Below are positions 1-9,588 of a stretch of DNA of 64,000 bases, piece after piece (positions within the stretch are counted from its first letter, which is position 1; the number at the start of each line of letters is the position of its first letter). This DNA is from Lantana camara. Its lineage: Eukaryota > Streptophyta > Magnoliopsida > Lamiales > Verbenaceae. A program made the translations under genes and the position numbers. The notes under the pieces are model-generated. The model searched no databases. It saw only the letters and a program-made list of their open reading frames with translations, and had not been told where the DNA came from. The stretch lies in the NCBI GenBank assembly GCA_037501455.1, contig CM074859.1, forward strand, positions 93,389,894-93,453,893. Direction: 5' to 3'.

Positions 1-239
1 CATTCACCACAGTAACATTACCCTTATAGCTTGCATTCTTGGTGTTATCCTAGCTGGAAGAACCCACGCTTAAGAGGAAACCCAGATCCTGAGGCCCTCA
101 CGCCTGTGATGGTCTTTCCATTCATATACAAATACTAAAGTGTTGTTGCATTTTTGGAAACCTGATTTCCAGCACCATCACGTGTTCACATCGCTCACTT
201 GCTTCTAAAATTTGGTCTTCAACAGCTTGTATGAAAGAA
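1..239. other. Unassigned left edge
   Basis: No coding region, RNA gene or mobile-element terminus could be recognised here. The stretch ends in a poly-T tract near 246-256, just before degenerate units of the 42-bp minisatellite. It could be the 3' flank of a gene outside the window, but nothing in the sequence proves it. Confidence 0.3.
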
Positions 240-257
240 ATACAATTTTTTTTTTTA

Positions 258-495
258 TAATTTTGTATGTATAAAGTTTCTTTGTAATTTGGCAAGTAAA
301 AGTTGGGTTTGTCAAGTAAAAGGTAAAAATTGCGTAATTGAAAGTTGGGTGTGTCCAGTTAAACATTAAAAATGCGTAATTGGATGGGGACTTTGTCAAG
401 TGAAACGGTAATAATGCGTAATTGGATGGGGACTTTGTCAAGTGAAACGGTAATAACGCGTAATTGGATGGGGACTTTGTCAAGTGAAACTGGAA
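258..495 (-). repeat. 42-bp minisatellite, left arm (inverted orientation)
   Basis: About five units read in the opposite sense to the array starting at 857. Each unit contains GCGTAATTGGATGGGGACTT followed by TGTCAAGTGAAAC. Units near 258-360 are degenerate and those near 370-495 match the consensus closely. Because the unit is 42 bp (14 codons), open frames appear on both strands; these are by-products of the repeat, not genes. Confidence 0.9.
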
Positions 496-496
496 T

Positions 497-856
497 CAAT
501 CTTGTTAATGTTGCAATGTTTTAACCACAATCTTGTTCATAACTGTATTGTTGTAATGATATGATCATCATTCAATCAATCTTGTAAATGTTGCAATGTT
601 TTAATCACAATCTTGTTCATAACTGTATTGTTGTAATGATGTGATCATTATTCAATCAATCTTGTTAATGTTGCAATGTTTTAACCACAATCTTGTTCAT
701 AACTGTATTGTTGTAATGATGTGATCATCATTCAATCAATCTTGTAAATGTTGCAATGTTTTAATCACAATCTTGTTCATAACTGTATTGTTGTAATGAT
801 GTGATCATCATTCAATCAATCTTGTAAATATTGCAATGTTTTAAACACAATCTTTT
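497..856. repeat. 80-bp tandem repeat, 4.5 copies
   Basis: Units start at 497, 577, 657, 737 and 817 (the last is partial), with an exact 80-bp period. Units 1 and 3 share CTTGTTAATG and TTAACCACAA, while units 2 and 4 share CTTGTAAATG and TTAATCACAA, so the true higher-order period is 160 bp. The block lies between two opposed arms of the 42-bp minisatellite. Confidence 0.92.
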
Positions 857-2292
857 TAATTGGACAAAGTCCCCATCCAATTACGCATTATTCCAGTTTC
901 ACTCGACAAAGTCCCCATCCAATTACGCATTATTCCAGTTCACTGGATAAAGTCCAATCCAATTACGCATTATTACCGTTTCACTTGACAAAGTCCCTAT
1001 CCAATTACGCATTATTCCAGTTTCACTCGACAAAGTCCCCATCGAATTACGCATTATTCCAGTTTCACTTGACAAAGTCGCCATCCAATTACGCATTATT
1101 ACAGTTTCACTTGACAAGTCCAACATCCAATTACGCATTATTCCAGTTTCACTTGACACTTCACCCATCCAATTACACATTATTCCAGTTTCACTGGACA
1201 AAGTCCCCATCCAATTACGCATTATTCCAGTTTCACTCGACAAAGTCCCCATCCAATTACGCATTATTCCAGTTCACTGGATAAAGTCCCCATCCAATTA
1301 CGCATTATTACCGTTTCACTTGACAAAGTCCCTATCCAATTATGCATTATTCCACTTTCACTCGACAAAGTCCCCATCCAATTACGCATTATTACAGTTT
1401 CACTTGACACTTCACCCATCTAATTACGCATTATTACCGTTTCACTGGACAAATTCCCCATCCAATTACGCATTATTCCAGTTCACTGGATAAAGTCCAA
1501 TCCAATTACGCATTATTACCGTTTCACTTGACAAAGTCCCTATCCAATTACGCATTATTCCAGTTTCACTCGACAATGTCCCCATCCAATTACGCATTAT
1601 TACAGTTTCACTTGACAAGTCCAACATCCAATTACGCATTATTCCAGTTTCACTTGACACTTCACCCATCCAATTACGCATTATTACAGTTTCACTTGAC
1701 AAGTCCAACATCCAATTACACATTATTCCAGTTTCACTGGACAAAGTCCCCATCCAATTACGCATTATTCCAGTTTCACTCGACAAAGTCCCCATCCAAT
1801 TACGCATTATTCCAGTTCACTGGATAAAGTCCCCATCCAATTACGCATTATTACCGTTTCACTTGACAAAGTCCCTATCCAATTACGCATTATTCCAGTT
1901 TCACTCGACAAAGTCCCCATCCAATTACGCATTATTACAGTTTCACTTGACACTTCACCCATCTAATTACGCATTATTACCGTTTCACTGGACAAATTCC
2001 CCATCCAATTACGCATTATTCCAGTTTCACTGGACAAAGTCCCCATCTAATTACGCATTATTACAGTTTCACTTGACAAGTCCAACATCCAGTTACGCAT
2101 TATTCCACTTTCACTTGACAAGTCCAACATCCAATTACGCATTATTCCAGTTTCACTGGACAAAGTCCCCATCCAATTACGCATTATTCCAGTTTCACTC
2201 GACAAAGTCCCCATCTAATTACGCATTATTCCAGTTCAGTGGATAAAGTCCCCATCCAATTACGCATTATTACCGTTTCACTTGACAAAGTC
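857..2292 (+). repeat. 42-bp minisatellite, right arm, proximal part
   Basis: About 34 units built on CAAAGTCCCCATCCAATTAC plus GCATTATTCCAGTTTCACT. Variants begin CAAGTCCAAC or CACTTCACCC, and some units are shortened. A higher-order block of about 543 bp (13 units) is visible: the unit order around 923-1264 recurs around 1466-1807. The array is interrupted at 2292 by a solo LTR and resumes at 5953. Long open frames across it (14-residue repeats) exist only because the unit length is divisible by three. Confidence 0.93.
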
Positions 2293-5200
2293 TGTAACAT
2301 CCCGATCGTACGGATTTCCAGGTACGCCTTAACGAGAGGGTATATGTGCTTTAAATTGTTTAATTACGTATTTGAGTGTTATTTTAATGCTTATATGATT
2401 ATTTGAATTTATATGAAATTAATTGTTTATATTCTTGAACTTTGATTTTAAACGTTTAAGTTTCGTATGCTCGTAATTTGCTCGTTATGTGCCGGAATTC
2501 AATTCTGTTTTCTGTGAAATTTTGGTATGCGTGATATATGTGAGTTATGAATGTGTTTGCATGCTCGTTTTAACTTTTCGTGTTCTTTTGTCGAGGTTTT
2601 AAACCTTAAGTATTTGACGAGGGACATGAGGGCCTAACTAGTTTTAGCGCGCCTCGTGTTCCGGAGGCCATAACTTAAGTTAGGGAATTCGGGTTTGAAT
2701 TCCGGAAGATGCGTTGGACTCGTAACGAAGAGATGAAGCCAAGGAACCTGATTTGGTATTTTTCTAAGCCCATTTGGACCCTCGTTTTTCGACCGGAACG
2801 AACAGCTTGTGCATAAGCCACCTTCTTTGACTAGTCATGTACTTGTGGGGCCAATCTAACTCAACCTAAGCCTAAACTTTGATATCTTGACTTGAGTTAA
2901 GTCTCTCCCTCTCCCTTATCAGCTGAAAACTGAGCCAAATCCCCCTCTTTTGTGCTGCAACAGATCGAGAGAGAAGAGAAGAGGAGAAGAAGAAAGCCCT
3001 CTTCAAGACCTTGTGATTTTTGGAGCCAATCTCTTCCATACTCCATGAACTCTTAAAGGTAAGTATATTTATGTATTCTCCTCTCTTATATACTTCATTT
3101 GATCCATGAAATCCATGATTTAATTCAGATTTAATAAGGGTTTGAAGGCTTGCATGAATAGTTAGGGTTAGAGGTCATTTGTTGCTTCCTTGCCTTAGCT
3201 TGAATTTGTGGCTGATTTGATGCTCCCTTGATGATTATATGAACTTCTTTGCTTCCATTCTTGATTTATACTTCATGTTAGATGTGTTAGGGTTGTTTTC
3301 TCTTTGATAACTTGATTGAAACTTTGAGCTTTTGGGCATGAAAACTGAAATTATAATCTGCTCTCCCGGTATGAACTGCTGTGTGAATTTGTGCTTTATT
3401 GTTTGAGTTAATAACTTCCAATTCGTGTGAATTTGCATGGAGATGTTGTGTACTAATTGCTTTACATGTTAACCTTGCTCTTTCAAGCTTTTAGATCCAT
3501 TTTCAACTCCTTAATCGAAGCATAAGGCCTGTTTGTATGCTATGCACGAACCGAACTGCTGCTGTTGCATTTTGTGATTACTTGGTGGTTCTAATGTGCT
3601 CCAATTCGTGTCAATTTGCATATACATGGAGTATTTGATTATCTTAGCATGTTAACATTTAGTTCCCAAGCTTTTAACTCCTAACTCAGCCCCTAAGTTG
3701 GTAATCATGGCATGAATGTATTGATTTCTCTATTTTGGTTCTAATTGCATTGCTTGTTTGATGAACCTTTTTGGATGCATTCTTGAATCTCTTTGTGTGA
3801 TTCTTTGGTGTGTATTTGATGCTTGTTTTATGTGTTAGAATGCTTGAGTAGTTCCCTCTCTTTCAGCCCTTGAGTTGCTCTTTGTTTTTCCTCTTTTTAA
3901 CCGCAGCTGTCAGCTCTTTTCGTCCCTTTTTGCCTCTGTACCGAGACACCCCCGTGTCTCGGTTTGTTCTTCTGGAGTGACACGGGCGTGTCACCCCCCC
4001 TCCTTTTGTAACTTTGTTTCCCTCCTGTACTGAGACACGGGGGTGTCTCAGTTTAGGCTTCTGGGATGACATGGGCGTGTCATTCCCCTCGGTTTGATTT
4101 TTAAGTGTAACTCTTTTCCGTTCCCTTACTTTTCGTTGCTTTTTCTTGTCCCGTTTGTGCCCTATATGCATTATTAGTTTAATGTATTATGTGTTAACTT
4201 GTGTAATATGAATCTATGGCTTCATTGGTTTGCTCGTTTTTGAATTATGACTGCATATGTGCGATATGCTCCTGTAACGTGTACTTATGACTTCATGCCT
4301 CGTTTATATGCCTTGCATGATCATCCTTTGCTCCTTCTATGTTATGAATGCTTTGATAACATGTTGTATAGTACGGTATGATCGTTATATGAAATCTGTG
4401 AATCCGTTTGATATGATTTATGAAACTTATGCATTAATATGAACTCGTATGCACTATTGGTCAATTTGTTAAGCTTCATAAGCATCACTCGCATTCATAT
4501 GCATTTGCCGAGCGTCAATATGGTTCATTTTGAGTCTAAGTTGCCTCTTGCTCTTTGCTTTGCTCTTAGGTTCGTTCCGATGTGAGGAAGTGGTTCGTTT
4601 GACTCCTTTTGATCCGTTTTGTTCGGATTGGTCGTCCAGGTGAGGTTTTCTTTCCTTTTAGTTATGATGACCTAAAACCCTATTTGTATTTCGAACCCGC
4701 ATGCGATACATATATGTATATATATATAGATATGTGTTTTGATATGTATTTTGTGGGTTTTGTCCCGTTTGTCAAGAGGCTGTGAAAACACTTTTATAAG
4801 TATATAAGCTCTATTTTCGTTTGTTTTGATAAGCTTTGATAAGAGGGTGTGTGAGTATAAGTTTCGTCTGGTAAGTGTGATAAGTTTAAGCTTTGTTTCG
4901 TTTGTATCGGATTCAAGCAAGTCTCCGATTTTCTATTGGTTTTGATATGTGTGTGGGCCCCGGAGAAGTGGTATATGATCTCGGGTCGGCCATGGGGTCG
5001 TCGGGCTCTCTCATCAACACGACTCCATTTACGGGAGACTTAGTTCTCCTATGCCGACGAAGCACTTTAAGGTTGGCCGTCGAAGGAACCGGGCGAGATC
5101 CTCCGGTTCACAAGTTTCGTTCTGTGGAGGGTTGAGAGGGGCACCTCTCTCCCCCAATGGTGTGGTGGTGGGATTGTTTATGAGTTTTGTTTCTGTTTAT

Positions 5201-5952
5201 GCTTGGAGCAAGTGTGTGTGATAAGCGTGAACTCTCCGAGTTGGTAAGTTTATAATTTAGTGTATGGTTATGAAACGGGAGTGGCTTTTAAATTGTAAAA
5301 GTTGGATAATTTTGGGCTCTTGGCCTTAAACTCCTTTCCTTATATATGGTATCACGTGGAAAATGTCTTAGATTGCAAAAAACCACACCCGGTTCTTGAA
5401 TCCTTTCAGCTTTGTTTATGCTTTGTTATTACGTATATGTATGGGTGCGTGTGTTAGCCCCCTCACCAGTCTCTAGGACTGACCCTCGTTATTTCTATCT
5501 TTTTCCCCCTTTGATTTGAGGTTGCAGGTACTCGTTTTGTGGGAGTTGAAGCTAGGCGGTTGTCTTTGAGTCTTGGTTTTGGGAGAGCTTGAGTCTCATG
5601 CATTGTACTTCGTTTATTTTACGCAATTTGTTAGTTTTGAAATATGTATTAATTTGGCTACTTAGTTCTGTCCTGGGATTCAGTTTTGTATAATTGTTTT
5701 GTATCTACGGTTGTATGAGTATTATGTGGAGAACACGATATGATTTGTGCTTGCATGCTATAAGTTTTTATTTATTGGCTTCCGCGATTTTGTTTTGCGC
5801 GCTCTGAGTAGGGTCTAGACCGCCTAGCTTAGGTTGGATTTTTGTTTGTCACCCGTTCCCCGTGGCTTGATACGTGGACGGAGTTCCCATTTCGCTTCAC
5901 GTGTTGGGTTATGGTGCGGGGGATGTGGCGCCCTTCGCTCCGGGGTGTTACA
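2293..5952 (+). mobile_element. Solo LTR, Tekay-like Ty3/gypsy (3660 bp)
   Basis: Begins TGTAACATCCC and ends CCGGGGTGTTACA. It is flanked by the 5-bp duplication AAGTC (2288-2292 and 5953-5957), which marks a retroviral-type integrase insertion into a minisatellite unit. There is no internal coding region, primer-binding site or second LTR, so it is a solo LTR left by recombination. Its right end is related to the reverse complement of the left end of the LTR at 37279 (the CGCCACATCCCCCGCAC block), placing it in the same lineage in plus orientation. A purine-rich GAGAGAAGAG stretch near 2965-2995, and AAAGGTAAGTATATTT at about 3056, which resembles a splice donor, suggest where a transcript leader might lie (inference). 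Confidence 0.9.
3941..4083. repeat. Cluster of four palindromes in solo LTR
   Basis: Four near-perfect palindromes: 3941-3962 (arms CCGAGACAC/GTGTCTCGG, centre CCCC), 3977-3994 (GTGACACG/CGTGTCAC), 4030-4051 (CTGAGACAC/GTGTCTCAG, centre GGGG) and 4066-4083 (ATGACA/TGTCAT). Two types alternate. Site 3 differs from site 1 by a paired change in both arms and has the centre of site 1 in reverse complement. Function unknown; they may be protein-dimer sites or RNA stem-loops. Confidence 0.85.
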
Positions 5953-6550
5953 AAGTCCCTATCCAATTACGCATTATTCCAGTTTCACTCGACAAAGTCC
6001 CCATCCAATTACGCATTATTCCAGTTTCACTGGACAAAGTCCCCATCCAATTACGCATTATTACAGTTTCACTTGACAAGTCCAACATCCAATTACGCAT
6101 TATTTCAGTTTCACTTGACACTTCACCCATCCAATTACGCATTATTACAGTTTCACTTGACAAGTCCAACATCCAATTACACATTATTCCAGTTTCACTG
6201 GACAAAGTCCCCATCCAATTACGCATTATTCCAGTTTCACTGGACAAAGTCCCCATCCAATTACGCATTATTCCAGTTTCACTCGACAAAGTCCCCATCC
6301 AATTACGCATTATTACCGTTTCACTTGACAAAGTCCCTATCCAATTACGCATTATTCCAGTTTCACTCGACAAAGTCCCCATCCAATTACGCATTATTAC
6401 AGTTTCACTTGACACTTCACCCATCTAATTACGCATTATTACTGTTTCACTTGACTAAGTCCAACATCTAATTACGCATTATTCCAGTTTCACTGGACAA
6501 AGTCCCCATCCAATTACGCATTATTACAGTTTCTCTGGACAAACCATGAC
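5953..6550 (+). repeat. 42-bp minisatellite, right arm, distal part
   Basis: Continuation of the array after the solo LTR, about 14 units of the same types. The last units decay from about 6520 (CTCTGGACAAACCATGACTT). Removing the LTR and one copy of AAGTC restores a continuous unit at the junction. Confidence 0.92.
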
Positions 6551-7240
6551 TTCAATTATGCATTTTTAACCCTGCTTTTAGTATTCCAAGGCGGGACTCT
6601 CCAACTCCCGGCATTTAATTCCCCCATTACCTAAGGCGATGTGATTACAGATGGTCTCCTTTATATTCAACACCAACTCCCCACTTCTTCAGATCTCTTA
6701 TGCTAAATCATCTATGTATTTGTTTAGCTCTCACAGATCTGTGTATAGATGCTCCCTTTTTTCCATCTGCAACAAATTCAAATGGGTAAGAAAATAAACA
6801 TGGGAGCATCTATACACAATCGGTGACAGCTAAACCAATAAGGGGGTGAACTTACTGCTTTTAAAGGTGACAGTGGGCTGCCAGGCATCAAATCCCCACT
6901 TCTACAGATCTGTAATGGTCGATCATCTATGAACGATTTAGATCTCACCGATCTGTGCAAAGATGCTCCCCATTTTTTCCCCATTTTCTGTAATGGTCGA
7001 TCATCAAATCCCCATTTTTTTCCCATTTTTTAGATCTCACCGATCTCTACAAATTCACCTTTTAATTACGATTCTCATAGCCTAACTAGACAAACCCAGA
7101 TTTTAATTCCGAATATTCATGGCCTAACTCTACAAACCCAGCTTTTAATTAAAACTTTTTCATAGCCTAACTCGACAAACCCAACTTTTAATTACGAGTT
7201 TTCATCTTTTAATTCGACGACCACAGGTTCTCCCCATTCG
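6551..7240. other. Intergenic region with local repeats and a hairpin
   Basis: No gene seen. It contains a 16-bp perfect inverted repeat (GTGTATAGATGCTCCC at 6741-6756, its complement at 6802-6817), imperfect direct repeats built on AGATCTCACCGATCTGTGCA and GTAATGGTCGATCATC (6900-7030), and three degenerate units of about 44 bp at 7065-7210 with GACAAACCCA and TTTTAATTACGA. The last look like old relatives of the 42-bp minisatellite and resemble the outermost left-arm units near 258-340. Confidence 0.6.
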
Positions 7241-7354
7241 CCAAAGCAGAAAATAAACAACCGAATATACACTGCAAAATATTTACATGCTTGTTTAAAT
7301 GTAGGATTACAACCGAGGGTGACCATACTACCAAAAATGAAGAATCACCCATAA

Positions 7355-7669
7355 TCAAATAAATGATCGTACTAGGAAGGCTATCCATGAGACAAGAAGA
7401 AGAGCTGCCATAAATTTTAACTTCAACTTCAGAAGTCTGATTTCAGCATCCCGGACAACGATCTTCTTGTCGTAGCTGGCAAAAAGTGCTCTCATTTCAG
7501 GGGTGGGTTCTGGATCGATCCACACCCACAAGCGACAAGTTCCCTTGTAACATTTAGCAAACCTCCGATAAGGATTTCTGGAAGTCTTAGAAGTGAAAAC
7601 ACAGGCTGGGACACCACAATAACAGAACAGCCTCGACTCATTCTGCACCGACGATGTCGAATTAAACAT
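7355..7669 (-). CDS. GRF-type zinc-finger, membrane-anchored small protein
   Basis: Single open frame of 104 residues. An N-terminal GRF-type zinc finger carries C16-x-C18-G, then the RNPYRRF block, C40 and C45, and W48/W50 followed by D52 and P53. Residues about 64-85 are charged and heptad-like, and residues 86-101 form a hydrophobic segment, so the predicted topology is tail-anchored. GRF fingers are known to bind single-stranded nucleic acid in some eukaryotic repair proteins. Short plant proteins of this layout (the Arabidopsis At4g04775-like type) have no established function and often occur next to Mutator-like elements. A second protein of the same layout is encoded inside the Mutator-like element at 50656-51104. 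The start chosen is the first ATG before the finger. It may be a relic of a transposon cargo gene; expression is unknown. Confidence 0.6.
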   Translation of the reverse strand: MFNSTSSVQNESRLFCYCGVPACVFTSKTSRNPYRRFAKCYKGTCRLWVWIDPEPTPEMRALFASYDKKIVVRDAEIRLLKLKLKFMAALLLVSWIAFLVRSFI

Positions 7670-8099
7670 CTTAACAAGATAATCTGCCCATTAACAATCA
7701 TTGAAGCGTTAGTTGGCATCAATACCATTTCCAGCTAAACATTGCAAATATAAACCAAAATGGAAATGAAATGCAAATAGAACAGGAAAGAATACAACAT
7801 CAAAGATTCAAATCTAGAACGGCAAAAGGTCTCATACACTTCCTTGATATGTTTTACTATCCTGGTCTCCGTCGCCAGATGAAAATTACGGCACCAATCA
7901 CGCAAAGCAAGCTTGCAAAAGAAGACTCTGATGGGGGCTGGTGAGACTTAGTAAAGCAGAGGTTTGGAGGAAGCAAATTTGGACTGGCGCTAGGAAAAAC
8001 GTAAGGGCAACCCAGCCTTTTTAGGTGATTAGGGGGTTTAGGAAAAATATATTGTGTATTGTTGACCTCAAACATAGATTTTTCAAACTAGGGTGTTTA

Positions 8100-8310
8100 G
8101 GATAACTTTTGACCATTATTGGTCCTGTTTAATAACTCCCCCATAAATTAATTAACGAAATAAAATTATAAAATAAAATAATAACAATTTATATTAAAAT
8201 TTAATATTTAAAACACTCATAAATAATTAATCACATAATTAAATAATTTAATTGCACAATTTATAAACACATATGGCATATTTGTACAAATGAAAAATCG
8301 GGGTGTTACA
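8100..8310 (-). mobile_element. Fragment of a Tekay-like LTR terminus
   Basis: AT-rich sequence ending AAAAATCGGGGTGTTACA, which matches the layout of the right ends of the LTRs at 32636 and 39967 (an AT-rich run, then CGGGGYRTTACA). Only this end is recognised. No partner terminus or target duplication could be paired, so the left limit is approximate. Confidence 0.4.
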
Positions 8311-9369
8311 ATGCAACTGCCCAACATAAGGTTTTCCGTACAAAATTTAAACAATACAAAATTTTCTATAATATAAGTCAGTTTGGTGCATATAGCTCCC
8401 ATTAATATCTACTATCACAATTGTATATGCTGTATGCATAAATTTTACGATAATTGTATATGCCTAAATTTTGAGCGATCAAATCAGAGAATTACACCAC
8501 TTATACATAAGTCTGATCCATATCTTGTAATTTTATTTATAATGTATTCTTTTACATAGACGATGAGAATTATGTAATCTTTTTAGCCTCATCATTATTC
8601 ATAAAAACCTAATTACAATTATTTTGCTAGGTGATCAAGAATATAAACTCAATCCATCAGTGAATACGTTTTCCAAGTATGAGAATCGTGATTTCAACAA
8701 ATTCAAATCAAAATCTGGTTCGTTCAACTTAATATAATAAGGAAAAGAATATTTTACACTAATTGTGTAATTAGTAAAAAAGTCCAAAATAACGATTAAT
8801 TAACTAACAAACATTATACATTTATCATTATAATTAATTTGATTCGATACAAACACATCTCGTTAGAGGGGAAAAAAAATCAGAAAACCTTTTAAACTTC
8901 AATGCAATAAGGCATTTTTCAAATAACAGAAAATTGCAGTAAAGAATGAAGAGTGGGACTGGTAAGTTTGGTACCATATCCTTGATGGGCACAAGAAAAT
9001 TGACAACATTTATTGAGAAATTCAAACCCTGTCTGTATATATACATATATATTCCCACTTATTGACAAAATATGCACAAACAATTATTGGAGAAAGAAAA
9101 ACAAATACCATTCACAAATTAAGCAGAAAAAATGACACAAATTAACTGTTTCTCTGCTTTGTTTCCCCTTTCCAGTTTTCCTCCTTTGGTAAACTAACTA
9201 CTCTGCTTTAGTAGCCAACACCTAATTAATGATCACTTCTCTTAAATCTTTAGGCCAAAAGGTTGGTAGAATGCAGCCATGCAAAATATTAGCAAGAGTC
9301 AACAACAATTCCAGCAAAAATTCTGCTACTATGTATCCACCTCCCATTCTCTTATCCTGTCTCTTTCAC
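8311..9369. other. Upstream region of the PMI1-type gene
   Basis: No gene recognised. AT-rich, with a TATATATACATATATAT stretch at about 9038-9055 that could hold a TATA element but is too low in complexity to call. It probably includes the promoter and 5' leader of the gene at 9589. Confidence 0.4.

Positions 9370-9401
<32 letters not shown>
9370..9401. repeat. (GA)n microsatellite in the 5' leader region
   Basis: About 16 GA units with one interruption, roughly 190 bp before the start codon at 9589. GA tracts are common in plant core promoters and 5' leaders. Confidence 0.85.
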
Positions 9402-9588
9402 TTTGCCTTATCCTTAACATGTAAGCCAGAAACAGAATTCATGGTTCAGAATGTTTCACCTTCATTTGCACATCTTTCTGACCTTAAAGAAGGCCTTACT
9501 CTTCCATAATCATATTCCCTTCCCTAACCTGCAAAATATTTAGGAAGAACAGAATTTTTTCAAACCTCAAGTTTTGCAATCCTGAAAC

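Noticed and set aside
857..2292. CRISPR-like appearance of regular repeats
   Set aside because: The units are contiguous with no unique spacers, the window is plant nuclear DNA and no cas-like gene exists.
5842..6471. 209-codon open frame with repeated NYALFQFH blocks
   Set aside because: It crosses the solo LTR boundary and the minisatellite, and is open in several frames on both strands because the unit is 42 bp.
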